Shown piece after piece: positions 32,328 through 41,050 of a DNA stretch of 42,823 bases; positions within the stretch are counted from its first letter, which is position 1, and the number at the start of each line of letters is the position of its first letter. The notes under the pieces are model-generated. The model saw only the letters and a list, made by a program, of their open reading frames with translations, was not told the origin of the DNA and ran no database searches. The DNA comes from Clostridiales bacterium (lineage in GTDB: Bacteria; Bacillota; Clostridia; HGM11327). The DNA is taken from assembly GCA_015056475.1 (NCBI GenBank), contig SVGF01000005.1, positions 1 to 42,823 on the forward strand, given 5' to 3'. Position numbers and translations under genes: made by a program.

Positions 32328-33980
32328 TTGAATACTAACATAATAAACGGTGAATTACTCAAGGATATGTTCTTTTGTGCTGCGCACAACCTTGAGGAAA
32401 ACAAGGCGTTCATCAATGAATTGAACGTTTATCCCGTTCCGGACGGCGACACTGGTACAAATATGTCACTTACCATGCAGTCTGCCCTGAAGGAAGCGGC
32501 AAAGACAACCAATATAACCGCAACAGGTATAGCAAGTGCCGTGTCTACAGGCGCACTTAAGGGTGCAAGAGGTAACTCAGGTGTTATTCTTTCTCAGATA
32601 TTCAGAGGCTTTTCTAAGTCCCTTTCAGGAAAGAATGAAATTAAGGTAGCAGATTTTGCAGATGCTTTGCAATCTGCGGCGGACAATGCTTACAAGGCTG
32701 TCATGAAGCCTTCCGAAGGTACTATCCTTACGGTAGTACGTCTTACTGCAAAAAAGGCTGTTGATATCAAGCGCAACGTTAAGGATTTTGATACGTTCTT
32801 TGCTGAAATATGCAAGGCAGCTAAAAAGGCTCTTGATGAAACTCCCGAAATGCTTCCCGTATTGAAGCAGGCTGGCGTTGTTGACTCCGGCGGTATGGGT
32901 TTTTATTGCATAATCAGAGGCTTTGAAATGGCGCTTCAGGAGGATTCAACTCTTGACCTTAAGGAGTACGAAAAGACTACCGAAAAGCAGTTTGAGCAGG
33001 TAAGCTTTAACGATTTCGTTGACGAGCACGATGCAGACAATATCACTTTTACGTATTGTACTGAATTCTTTGTTTACGAGTCCGATAATATATTCCCCTC
33101 CGATATAGAGGATATTTTTAAGGCAGAGTTTGACCCCAAGGGCGATTCAATGCTCGTTATTCATCAGGAAGGCGTTGTAAAGACACACATACATACAAAC
33201 GTTCCCGTTGAGGTTTTGGCGTTTGCAACAAAGTACGGTGTGCTTCAGGACGTTAAGATCGAGAATATGCGCTTACAGAACGAAGAAATGAAAGCTGCAA
33301 AGGGTGAGGTAACACCAAAGAAGGATATAGGTATAGTTGTTATATCCATGGGTGACGGTATCACAGAGATCGTTAAGTCGCTCGGTGCAGATATCATAGT
33401 TGGCGGCGGTCAGACAATGAACCCCAGCATTGAGGATATTGCTCACGCAGTCGAAAAGGCTAATGCAGAGCACGTTATAGTATTCCCGAACAATAAGAAC
33501 ATAATCCTTGCGGCTGAAAAGGCAAAGGATCTTTGTGAGGGTTATGACGTAAGGATCATTCCCACAAAGAGCGTTCAGCAGTGCATCTCCGCTATGATCA
33601 TGTATAATCCCGATGACGGCATTGACGCTACAGAGGAGTCCTTTAAGGAGATAATTTCAAGCGTTGCTTACGGTCAGATCACAAACGCTGTAAGAGATAC
33701 TGTTATTGACGACATTGAGGTTCATGAGGGTGATTTTATTGCACTCATCAAGAACAAGCTCAAGGTTTCCGGCGCAGAGCTTATGGAGGTTTCTAAGGAG
33801 ATGATATCTCAGATGGTAAGCGAGGAAAGCTCGCTCGTTACTATCTACTACGGTGAGGGTACAACACAGGCTTTTGCTGAGGAGCTTGCAGCTTACGTGC
33901 AGGAAACGTACGATTTTGTTGATGCCGAGGTTTATAACGGTGGTCAGCCGGTTTACAATATACTGGTATCAGTTGACTGA
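32328..33980 (+). CDS. fakA: Fatty acid kinase FakA (DAK2 domain, YloV)
   Basis: This 550-residue kinase phosphorylates fatty acids carried by FakB proteins. The N-terminal DAK2 domain has NVYPVPDGDTGTNMS (33-47) and GARGNSGVILSQIFRGF; a middle DUF1949-like part follows, and the C-terminal part (IGIVVISMGDGITEIVKSLGAD) is the FakB-interacting domain. The start is TTG with AAAGGTG seven bases upstream. A strong terminator follows the stop. Confidence 0.95.
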   Translation: MNTNIINGELLKDMFFCAAHNLEENKAFINELNVYPVPDGDTGTNMSLTMQSALKEAAKTTNITATGIASAVSTGALKGARGNSGVILSQIFRGFSKSLSGKNEIKVADFADALQSAADNAYKAVMKPSEGTILTVVRLTAKKAVDIKRNVKDFDTFFAEICKAAKKALDETPEMLPVLKQAGVVDSGGMGFYCIIRGFEMALQEDSTLDLKEYEKTTEKQFEQVSFNDFVDEHDADNITFTYCTEFFVYESDNIFPSDIEDIFKAEFDPKGDSMLVIHQEGVVKTHIHTNVPVEVLAFATKYGVLQDVKIENMRLQNEEMKAAKGEVTPKKDIGIVVISMGDGITEIVKSLGADIIVGGGQTMNPSIEDIAHAVEKANAEHVIVFPNNKNIILAAEKAKDLCEGYDVRIIPTKSVQQCISAMIMYNPDDGIDATEESFKEIISSVAYGQITNAVRDTVIDDIEVHEGDFIALIKNKLKVSGAELMEVSKEMISQMVSEESSLVTIYYGEGTTQAFAEELAAYVQETYDFVDAEVYNGGQPVYNILVSVD

Positions 33981-33994
33981 TAAAGATATTTTCT

Positions 33995-34021
33995 GGACGG
34001 CTTTTTTGCCGTCCTTTTTTT
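33995..34021 (+). terminator. Rho-independent terminator after fakA
   Basis: GGACGGC-TTTTTT-GCCGTCC is followed by seven T. It ends only 10 bases before the recG ATG, leaving no room for a separate recG promoter downstream of it. Confidence 0.92.
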
Positions 34022-34031
34022 AGCGAGGAAT

Positions 34032-36071
34032 ATGAATAGTATAAACGATCCCATCAGCGTTATTAAGGGTGTGGGAGAAAAAAAGGCACGGGCGTTTGCT
34101 TTGGCGGGGATCAATACCGTGCGCGACGTTGTGGAATATTATCCCACAAGATATGAATATTACAGATATTACGATTCACCTGCCCATATTTTTGAAAAAG
34201 GCAACGTGGTATTTTATGCTACCTATGATGGTACTGCAACGCGTCAATACGCAAAAACTGTTGGCATGTTCATCCGCTGGAGAATAAAAACGGGCACGAC
34301 CGACGTTATGTTGACTTGGTTTAACCAGCCGTATATATTGAATGCGCTTCAAAAGGGCAAGCGTTACTGTATAAAGTGCTCGGTTGAGTACAAAAAAGGA
34401 CTCTGGCAGGCGGTAAATCCAAAGTTTTCGTCAACCGAGGAGTACAACCAAAGCGTGCTTGAGCCTGTTTACAGAAGCATTAAGGGAATAGGTCAATCGG
34501 AGCTGCAAAAATTCATAAGACTTGGTATTGAGCATATCGGTGGCGGGCAGGAGTGCGACACTCTGCCAAAATTGATACGAGAAAGATATGATGTTCAGGG
34601 CTACGTTGAATCTCTCAGAAGCGTACATTTCCCCACGGGTGAGGATGAGTGCATAAAGGGAAACAAAAGGCTTATATTCGAGGAGTTTTTTGAATTCAGA
34701 ATGCGACAAATGCTTTCCGCCGCAAGGCGTGATGAGGGCAATGCCGCAGTTGAAGTGAGCGACAATGCGGTTGCGGAATATGAAAGTATGCTCCCGTACA
34801 AGCTGACGAATGCGCAGAAAAAGGCAATGGACGACGTTTTGCGCGACTTAAAAAAGCAAAAGCCCATGAACAGAATGATACAGGGTGACGTTGGCTCGGG
34901 TAAGACTGCAGTTGCCTTTGCGGGATGCTGGATGGCAAAAAGTGCAGGTTTTCAATCGATAATTATGGTGCCAACCGAGGTGCTTGCAAGACAGCATCTG
35001 GCTTCGTTTGAAAAAACGTTTGATGGGAAAAGAATTACCGCAAGACTTCTTGTGGGAAGCATGAAGGTCAGCGAAAAAAGAGCTGTGCTTGAGGGCTACA
35101 AAAACGGCACGGTTGACGTTTTGATAGGTACACACGCTGTGCTTGAGGAAAACGTTGAGTCCGAAAACGTTGGGCTTGTTATAACGGACGAGCAGCACAG
35201 ATTTGGTGTTAAGCAGAGATTGAACCTTAAAAACAAGGGCAAACCCGTAAATATGCTGGTTATGACGGCAACACCCATTCCCAGGACACTCTCGATGGTG
35301 GTTTACGGTGATCTTGACGTTTCGGTAATAGATGAGCTTCCGCCGGACAGAGTGCCCATAAGAACTTACGCAGTCAACGGCACTATGAGGGAGAGGATTT
35401 ATAAATTCATAGTTGAGCAGGTAAAGGCAGGCTTTCAGGCTTACGTGATATGCCCGTTAATAGAGGATGAGGATGAAAACAAGGCATCCGTAAAGCAGCA
35501 TTTTACAAGGCTTTCTCAGAATGAGCTCAGCGAGGTAAAAACGGGAATGCTTTTTGGCTCCATGAAGGCAGATCAAAAGGATAAGGTGATGTCTGCATTT
35601 GCAAACGGCGAGATAGACGTGCTGATATCCACAACGGTGATCGAGGTTGGTGTAAACGTGCCAAACGCTACCGTGATCGTCATTGAAGACGCAGAAAAAT
35701 TCGGCCTTGCACAGCTTCATCAGCTGAGGGGCAGAGTAGGTAGGGGAAAAGAGCAGTCACATTGCATACTTATTTCGGACAGTAACCGCGAAATGGCAAA
35801 GGAAAGACTTTCATGCCTCGTTAAAACTACCGACGGCTTTGAAATTGCTTCTTTTGATATGAAGCTGAGAGGTCAGGGAGAATATTTCGGATTAAGACAG
35901 CACGGTAAGGAACAATTCCGTTTTGGTGATCTTATGAGGGATATGGAAATATTTACCCTTGCGGCGGATGCTGTGGAATTTGTAAAAGCACACAAGGATG
36001 AGCTTGGCGATTTTTACCAAACTGCATATGAGCGTGCAAAAAAGCTTAATGATGAGATTGTTTTTAATTGA
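34032..36071 (+). CDS. recG: ATP-dependent DNA helicase RecG
   Basis: This 679-residue helicase remodels stalled forks and Holliday junctions. An N-terminal wedge domain (ISVIKGVGEKKARAFALAGI, PTRYEYY) precedes the helicase core with Walker A GDVGSGKTA (from residue 285), DEQHRFG, TATPIPRT and the C-terminal QLRGRVGRG and FGLRQHG motifs. GAGGA precedes the ATG, immediately after the fakA terminator, so expression depends on read-through or a promoter inside fakA. The stop is five bases from the convergent small XRE gene. Confidence 0.97.
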   Translation: MNSINDPISVIKGVGEKKARAFALAGINTVRDVVEYYPTRYEYYRYYDSPAHIFEKGNVVFYATYDGTATRQYAKTVGMFIRWRIKTGTTDVMLTWFNQPYILNALQKGKRYCIKCSVEYKKGLWQAVNPKFSSTEEYNQSVLEPVYRSIKGIGQSELQKFIRLGIEHIGGGQECDTLPKLIRERYDVQGYVESLRSVHFPTGEDECIKGNKRLIFEEFFEFRMRQMLSAARRDEGNAAVEVSDNAVAEYESMLPYKLTNAQKKAMDDVLRDLKKQKPMNRMIQGDVGSGKTAVAFAGCWMAKSAGFQSIIMVPTEVLARQHLASFEKTFDGKRITARLLVGSMKVSEKRAVLEGYKNGTVDVLIGTHAVLEENVESENVGLVITDEQHRFGVKQRLNLKNKGKPVNMLVMTATPIPRTLSMVVYGDLDVSVIDELPPDRVPIRTYAVNGTMRERIYKFIVEQVKAGFQAYVICPLIEDEDENKASVKQHFTRLSQNELSEVKTGMLFGSMKADQKDKVMSAFANGEIDVLISTTVIEVGVNVPNATVIVIEDAEKFGLAQLHQLRGRVGRGKEQSHCILISDSNREMAKERLSCLVKTTDGFEIASFDMKLRGQGEYFGLRQHGKEQFRFGDLMRDMEIFTLAADAVEFVKAHKDELGDFYQTAYERAKKLNDEIVFN

Positions 36072-36075
36072 TAAA

Positions 36076-36297
36076 TTATCTGAATTCAAATAATTTCCAT
36101 AACTCAATTTCAAGCTTTTCTGCAATAGTCATAAACACGTCAACCGAGGCTGAACATCCGCTTTCGATTTTTTGAATATGGTTTCTGCTGACTTCGCAAA
36201 GCTCTGCAAGCTCAAGCTGTGTTAATGATTTTTCTTTTCTGTAATAGGCTACGTTGAGTCCTATCTTGATCCATTTTTTGTAGTGAGTTTGTTCCAT
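36076..36297 (-). CDS. Small XRE-family regulator
   Basis: This 73-residue protein is a stand-alone helix-turn-helix domain (IGLNVAYYRKEKSLTQLELAELCEVSRNHIQKIESG). A strong AAAGGAG precedes the ATG. ATACT-T-AGTAT (36337-36347) in its upstream region is a possible autoregulatory site. It is convergent with recG and divergent from the SLOG-like gene, which may be its target; nothing further can be read. Confidence 0.85.
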   Translation of the reverse strand: MEQTHYKKWIKIGLNVAYYRKEKSLTQLELAELCEVSRNHIQKIESGCSASVDVFMTIAEKLEIELWKLFEFR

Positions 36298-36336
36298 ATT
36301 AACTCTCCTTTACGAAATTTTGGTGTTTATTCTATA

Positions 36337-36347
36337 ATACTTAGTAT
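36337..36347. promoter_or_regulatory. Candidate operator in the XRE-SLOG divergent region
   Basis: ATACT-T-AGTAT is a perfect short palindrome 40 bases before the XRE start. TTTACGA/TCGTAAA arms flank a wider stretch that includes it. Confidence 0.3.
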
Positions 36348-36404
36348 ATCTCGTAAATGAAAAAATATCGACACACTCACACTATGCAAATACACACTAA
36401 TAGA

Positions 36405-36433
36405 TTGCTTTTTCGTACTGTGTATGATAAAAT
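36405..36433 (+). promoter_or_regulatory. Promoter of the SLOG/DUF2493 gene
   Basis: TTGCTT, a 17-base spacer and TAAAAT lie 30 bases before the start codon chosen below. Confidence 0.65.
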
Positions 36434-36462
36434 ATACATATACAGGTTGTACGGAGGCAAAA

Positions 36463-36792
36463 ATGAAGCTTGCAGTTATTGGGTCAAGAGGAATAATAGT
36501 GGAGGATATTGAACGGTATTTACCCGATGGGATTGACGAGATAGTTTCCGGCGGTGCAAGGGGTGCGGATCTTTGCGCTAAAGAATACGCTGTTTCAAGA
36601 TCTATAAAATATACGGAGTTTTTGCCCGATTATAACAGATACGGAAGGGCAGCGCCCATAAAAAGAAATGATGAAATAATAAATTATGCAGATGAGATCA
36701 TTGCTTTTTGGGACGGTGCTTCAAAGGGCACTCAATATACTGTAAAAAGAGCGCAAAAGCTCGGTAAAAAGGTGACAGTAATAATTTTATGA
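36463..36792 (+). CDS. SLOG-superfamily protein (DUF2493-like)
   Basis: This 109-residue protein has a Rossmann-like SLOG fold: KLAVIGSRGI, IVSGGARGADLCAKEYA, an Arg-Asn-type RNDEIINYADEIIAFWDG segment and SKGTQYTVKRAQKLGKKV. Related domains bind nucleotides or their derivatives (DprA, LOG, TIR-linked SLOG), but members of this size are uncharacterised. The internal ATG is preferred because GGAGG lies just before it and the predicted promoter would be inside the longer ORF. It is a single-gene unit. Confidence 0.8.
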   Translation: MKLAVIGSRGIIVEDIERYLPDGIDEIVSGGARGADLCAKEYAVSRSIKYTEFLPDYNRYGRAAPIKRNDEIINYADEIIAFWDGASKGTQYTVKRAQKLGKKVTVIIL

Positions 36793-36800
36793 CAAAAATC

Positions 36801-36833
36801 GGCACGATGCGTCAAATTTCGACGTAACGTGCC
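36801..36833. terminator. Hairpin terminator between convergent SLOG and dacF genes
   Basis: GGCACG and CGTGCC pair, with an inner CGTC/GACG pair. The minus strand then has ATTTTT, so it mainly ends the dacF transcript; it may also serve the plus-strand gene. Confidence 0.7.
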
Positions 36834-36842
36834 ATAATTATT

Positions 36843-37976
36843 TTATATACTCAAAAATATTCTGAAAAGAGTTTTTAATCTTTCAATAAACGTGTTTCTG
36901 TTAGTCCCTCTTGTTGTAACAAGGGGGATGCTTTTTATTTTGTCGCCGTTAATAAAAACTGTAAGCACTCCTACCTCGTCACCGATATTTACGGGTGCAG
37001 GATATTCAGTCGAATACATTTGCTTTTTGATATTGACTGTATCGTTTTGGCTTAAAGGATAATAAAATTCATCTTTTACTGCATAATTAAGCCAATCGTC
37101 AAAGCCGTCGGTAACGTTGATGACACCGCTGTGATCGTTTTGAGAAATGATTTTTTTAAGCTCGTAATTTTCAAATCCGTGGTCAAGCATAGCAGAGCAT
37201 TCCTCATACATAGGTCTGCAGCCGAGCACAACTGCAATGAGCGTCATTCCATCCCTTTCGGCAGAAGAAACAAGGCATCTGCCCGCCGCAATGGTGTAAC
37301 CGGTTTTGATGCCGTTTGCACCATCGTAATTGTAAAGCATTTTGTTTTCGTTTATTAAAATGCGATCGTGCTCCATGCCTTCCCAAGGGATAGAGATCTT
37401 TTTTGTGGAAACGATTCTGGCAAAGGTATCGTTTTGCATTGCGGCTCTTGCAATAAGTGCAAGATCAAAAGCTGTTGTGTAATGCTCAGGTGAGGGAAGT
37501 CCACTTGGATTTACAAAATGCGACGACGTGCATCCCAGGGATGATGCTTTTTGATTCATCATTTCTGCAAAACCCGATATTGTGCCGCCGCAATGTAAGG
37601 CAAGCGCTGTGGCGGCGTCGTTACCGGAGCGAAGCATCAAGCCGTATAAAAGCTCAAGAACTGTGAGCTTTTCTCCTTTTTTGAGATATATGGATGAGCC
37701 CTCAACTCCTTGAGCCTCGGCGGGGATGGTTACCGTTTGGGATAGGTCACAGCTTTCTATTACTACCAAAGCGGTAAGTATTTTTGTGGTGCTGGCAGGG
37801 TATCTGATGGCGTGCTCGTTTTTTGAATAAAGCACTCGCCCCTCGCTCATCTCCATTAGCAGGGCACACTCTGCTGTGAGCGTGCTTGTCTGGGCAAAGG
37901 AGCAGCAAGGGGTAATAAAAGAAAGTATAAGAGAAAATATGATGTTAGCTGTTATTATTTTTGTGCTTAGTGACAA
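36843..37976 (-). CDS. dacF: D-alanyl-D-alanine carboxypeptidase (DacF/PBP5 type)
   Basis: This 377-residue low-molecular-weight penicillin-binding protein trims the last D-Ala from peptidoglycan stems. Motifs are SxxK in ASTTK (Ser62, Lys65), SGN (117-119) and KTG (224-226). A signal peptide covers about residues 1-29 (IFSLILSF...CSFAQ). A C-terminal beta domain and a short amphipathic tail (FIERLKTLFRIFLSI) likely anchor it to the membrane. The start is TTG, with GAGGAG ten bases upstream inside ytfJ; it overlaps ytfJ by 32 bases. Linkage to ytfI-ytfJ suggests a spore-related role. Confidence 0.93.
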   Translation of the reverse strand: MSLSTKIITANIIFSLILSFITPCCSFAQTSTLTAECALLMEMSEGRVLYSKNEHAIRYPASTTKILTALVVIESCDLSQTVTIPAEAQGVEGSSIYLKKGEKLTVLELLYGLMLRSGNDAATALALHCGGTISGFAEMMNQKASSLGCTSSHFVNPSGLPSPEHYTTAFDLALIARAAMQNDTFARIVSTKKISIPWEGMEHDRILINENKMLYNYDGANGIKTGYTIAAGRCLVSSAERDGMTLIAVVLGCRPMYEECSAMLDHGFENYELKKIISQNDHSGVINVTDGFDDWLNYAVKDEFYYPLSQNDTVNIKKQMYSTEYPAPVNIGDEVGVLTVFINGDKIKSIPLVTTRGTNRNTFIERLKTLFRIFLSI

Positions 37977-38352
37977 TGTTTTTTATCTCCTCTATAAGCC
38001 GTGGTATGCTGTCAATAATTCTGTCTGCATATGAAGCATATTCAGCAGAGAGGAGCTTTATGCCGGCTTCGTCACTCACAATAAATCCGAGTGGCTTTAT
38101 GCTTACACCGGACGACGCTCCGCCTATAAAATTCAGCGGGTCGCAGTCGTCTTGTTGGGGTGAATTTTTGTTCAATACGTTATCGCAAAGCTCACCGCCA
38201 CCGCTTATGAATCCAAAGCTAACCTTTGAAAACGGTATTACCGTGCGGATGGCGTCGATGCTTATGGGCTCGCCGATAACGGTATCAACGTCAACCATGC
38301 TGCGGATCTCCTTTAGTGTGCTTTCCATTGTAGTCTGAATTGGTCTTGTCAT
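37945..38352 (-). CDS. ytfJ: GerW-family sporulation protein YtfJ
   Basis: This 135-residue protein matches the YtfJ/GerW family: TVIGEPISIDAIRTVIPFSKVSFGFISGGGE, then a variable loop and GASSGVSIKPLGFIVSD. In Bacillus, GerW is needed for normal germination of spores. A strong GGAGG precedes the ATG, which lies inside the ytfI coding region. The overlap suggests translational coupling. Confidence 0.95.
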   Translation of the reverse strand: MTRPIQTTMESTLKEIRSMVDVDTVIGEPISIDAIRTVIPFSKVSFGFISGGGELCDNVLNKNSPQQDDCDPLNFIGGASSGVSIKPLGFIVSDEAGIKLLSAEYASYADRIIDSIPRLIEEIKNIVTKHKNNNS

Positions 38353-38830
38353 TTTTATTCCTCCGTTTGTTTATTATAAGTATTCTTAAAATATCGAGTA
38401 TTTTTATTAAAAACGTGCCGTCAAGCTCAAAAGTGATAATATCTTTATTGTATTCGGGCAAAACTCTCACGTCAAGGGAAGCATTTTTGAAGTTTTTTAT
38501 AAAAGCTGTATATATTTTGCAAAAAAGCGTCCTTATTGCACCCACGGCAATTGCAGTTGCAAATGCGTCGTCCAAGCCAATGACAGAGTGGACGGTAAGC
38601 TTTTTTACGTATATTCTGTCAATATATTCAAACGTGTTTTTGATACGTGTGAGTGGCGAGAGAGCTTTCTTTTTGCGTGTTGAGGTCGGAAGCCTGATTT
38701 TTATACCAAATAAATAAGTGTGTAAATCAAAGCTTGTTGTGGCGGTATTTATATATATTCTCAGCTTCAGCTTGTAATTTATAAGAGCAAGCAATAAAAG
38801 TATAACGACGGGCAGGATCAATAGCTTCAT
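38291..38830 (-). CDS. ytfI: YtfI-type protein (DUF2953)
   Basis: This 179-residue protein has an N-terminal membrane anchor (LLILPVVILLLLALI) and then a beta-rich region typical of DUF2953. It contains SVIGLDDAFATAIAVGAIRTLFCKIY, the family's recognisable G-x-x-D-A segment. Function is unknown; the gene is usually found next to ytfJ in spore formers, as here. AGAGGAT precedes the ATG. The 3' end overlaps ytfJ by 62 bases, and the last ~25 residues are low-complexity and probably not conserved. Confidence 0.85.
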   Translation of the reverse strand: MKLLILPVVILLLLALINYKLKLRIYINTATTSFDLHTYLFGIKIRLPTSTRKKKALSPLTRIKNTFEYIDRIYVKKLTVHSVIGLDDAFATAIAVGAIRTLFCKIYTAFIKNFKNASLDVRVLPEYNKDIITFELDGTFLIKILDILRILIINKRRNKNDKTNSDYNGKHTKGDPQHG

Positions 38831-38918
38831 AACAATATCCTCTTGCTATGTATTTACAAGTAAAGTATTTCCTAAAATTTGGATATTAAACATATAATTT
38901 TCAAAAAGGGGGATACAA

Positions 38919-40463
38919 ATGGGTAGAGCAAAGGAGTTTATTGTAAATACTGCAATAATGACTGTGACGTCATTGCTTTTGCAGGGGATATCAATGGCGT
39001 TCAACGTGTATATATCAAACAGGATAGGTGGCGAGGGTGTGGGATTATTCAGCGTCATAATGTCGGTAAACGGGCTTATGGTGACGCTTTCAACCGGTGG
39101 GGTACACGTAACGACTGTAAAGCTTGTTTCAAGTGCGGCAGGGCGCGATGCACACAGAGAAATATTCTCAGCAATGGTCAGATGTACTGTGTTTGCGCTG
39201 ATATGCGGTGTGGCTACGGGTATAACCGGCTATCTGAGTGCTCGGTGGATATCAAGCGTGGTATTGGCTGATGAGAGAAGTATACGGTGTATAAAAATAC
39301 TTTCTCTGCTTCAGCCCGTAAACTCGCTTTCGTGCGTGGTTGGGGGATACCTCGGTGCACAAAGAAAGGTCAAGCGCTCGGCGGCTGTGCAGATAGCTGA
39401 TGAAGCTATAACCGTTATTGCTGTGACTCTCGGATTAAGAGTGCTTTTGCCAAAGGGGATAGAATACGCCTGCATTGCCGTTATAGGCGGAAGTGGGGTA
39501 GCACATATAATTACAACTCTGGGTGCTGCTGCAAGCGTTGTGGCGGATTCTGTAAGGTTAAGAGCCAAGGGAGGTGCTGTGCCTGACGGCTTGACTTCAA
39601 ATATGTTAAAAATTGCAGTACCCGTTGCGGTAACGTCCTATGCAAGATCGGGGTTGAGTACAGTAAAAAATCTGTTGATACCTCACAGCTTGAGATTGGG
39701 TGGAGTAAACGCAAAGCTTGCACTTGAGCAATACGGTATTTTGCAGGGAATGGCGTTTCCGGTAATAATGTTTCCGCAGATAGTAACGGGAGCTATGGCG
39801 GGCTTGCTTGTGCCCGAAATAACAAAGAGCAAGGTTCTGGGGTACAAAAACAATACCGCTTACATAATATCGCGGGCTCTGCAGGTGACGGGAATATATT
39901 CGGTTGGTATATCCGTAATAGTATTTGCATTTTCCGATGAAATATGCAGGATGATATATTCAAACGGCGCAGTTGCCCAATATATAAAAATGATGGCATT
40001 TTTAATACCTCTGCTTTACACTGATTCTGTGGTAGACGCCGCACTCAGCGGAGTTGATAAGCAGATAGATGCTATGAAAATAAGTATAACAGACTCAATT
40101 TTAAGCATAATATTGGTAACGGTGCTTTTGCCCCACATGGGAATAAAGGGATATGTGGTTGCAATGTATATTTGCAAGATATTCAATTGTGCCGTGAGCG
40201 TATATATTCTGGTGAGATCGGCAGGGGTAAGGCTGCGTCTTGTGGGCTGGATATTCACACCCGCACTTTGTGCGGCAGGTGCGGTTCTGGTGATAAGGAC
40301 GTTATCAAGCTTTTGGGGCGCGGATAATGTTTACAGAAGTATTCCGGAAATGATACTTTCGGGCTATGCATATGTGGGGCTGTTATGCCTTACAGGGTGC
40401 ATAAAAGGTAGCGATGTGGAGTGGATAAGGGATATTTTCAGACAAAATTCGACAAAAAACTAA
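38919..40463 (+). CDS. SpoVB-like MOP-superfamily flippase
   Basis: This 514-residue protein has about 14 transmembrane helices and begins with EFIVNTAIMTVTSLLLQGISMAFNVYISNRIGGEGVGLF, typical of SpoVB/MurJ-like lipid flippases and polysaccharide exporters. MFPQIVTGAMAGLLVPEI and the later SGVDKQIDAMKI segment are also family features. Gram-positive SpoVB-type proteins flip lipid-linked cell-wall precursors during spore cortex formation. Adjacency to ytfJ-dacF supports that role. AAAGGGGGAT precedes the ATG. A teichoic or polysaccharide flippase is an alternative. Confidence 0.9.
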   Translation: MGRAKEFIVNTAIMTVTSLLLQGISMAFNVYISNRIGGEGVGLFSVIMSVNGLMVTLSTGGVHVTTVKLVSSAAGRDAHREIFSAMVRCTVFALICGVATGITGYLSARWISSVVLADERSIRCIKILSLLQPVNSLSCVVGGYLGAQRKVKRSAAVQIADEAITVIAVTLGLRVLLPKGIEYACIAVIGGSGVAHIITTLGAAASVVADSVRLRAKGGAVPDGLTSNMLKIAVPVAVTSYARSGLSTVKNLLIPHSLRLGGVNAKLALEQYGILQGMAFPVIMFPQIVTGAMAGLLVPEITKSKVLGYKNNTAYIISRALQVTGIYSVGISVIVFAFSDEICRMIYSNGAVAQYIKMMAFLIPLLYTDSVVDAALSGVDKQIDAMKISITDSILSIILVTVLLPHMGIKGYVVAMYICKIFNCAVSVYILVRSAGVRLRLVGWIFTPALCAAGAVLVIRTLSSFWGADNVYRSIPEMILSGYAYVGLLCLTGCIKGSDVEWIRDIFRQNSTKN

Positions 40464-40502
40464 AAAAACCTTAAAAATATACAAATTTTTTTAATTTTGC
40501 TA

Positions 40503-40531
40503 TTGAATTTTATTATTTTATGTGTTATAAT
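40503..40531 (+). promoter_or_regulatory. Promoter of the two small membrane-protein genes
   Basis: TTGAAT, 17 bases and TATAAT lie 76 bases before the ATG at 40608. Confidence 0.7.
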
Positions 40532-40607
40532 TAACATGAATTTGGATTCAGTAACGATATTTGCCGATATTTTGGACTAAATTTATGGATATTTGCGGAG
40601 GGGGCAT

Positions 40608-41030
40608 ATGGAAGACTTTTCTTTTGACGAAAATGAAAACAGAGAATACCCTCAGTATGAGGATGAATACAACAAGAACACCAAGCCGGGTGATCCTGTT
40701 TTGTTCCCCATAACGATGTCCGTAGAAAAAGCAAAAAAGATGGCAAGAGCAATGATGTTCGTTGCAATAGTTACGCTCATTGGCGGTATAATGATGTGCG
40801 TATCATCACAGTTAGCTGTGGGAATAATCACTGTCATTGCGTCATTAAAGCTCAAGAGTGCCGCAGGAATCGTGTTTGACGCGGTCGACGGCAATAACTC
40901 CTACAAGGAAGAGCTTTTGGGTGACGAGCTTTCAAATTTTTACAGACTTTACGGTTGGAGCCTTATAATATCGATGTTAAGCTCGGGTCTTGTGTATTAT
41001 ACAGCTTTGGGATCAGTCTTTTTCGGTTGA
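40608..41030 (+). CDS. Small membrane protein of unknown function (DUF5362-like?)
   Basis: This 140-residue protein has an acidic, hydrophilic N-terminus (residues 1-45) and then hydrophobic segments at about 52-85 and 118-140. The plan AKKMARAMMFVAIVTLIGGIMM, a second hydrophobic stretch and LKLKSAAG resembles small DUF5362-type membrane proteins, but I am not certain of the family. The ATG is chosen over the TTG five codons earlier, which lies in the ribosome-binding region (GGAGGGGG). It is paired with the next gene, which has a related layout. Confidence 0.7.
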   Translation: MEDFSFDENENREYPQYEDEYNKNTKPGDPVLFPITMSVEKAKKMARAMMFVAIVTLIGGIMMCVSSQLAVGIITVIASLKLKSAAGIVFDAVDGNNSYKEELLGDELSNFYRLYGWSLIISMLSSGLVYYTALGSVFFG

Positions 41031-41050
41031 TCGTTGTGAGGAGGTAAATA

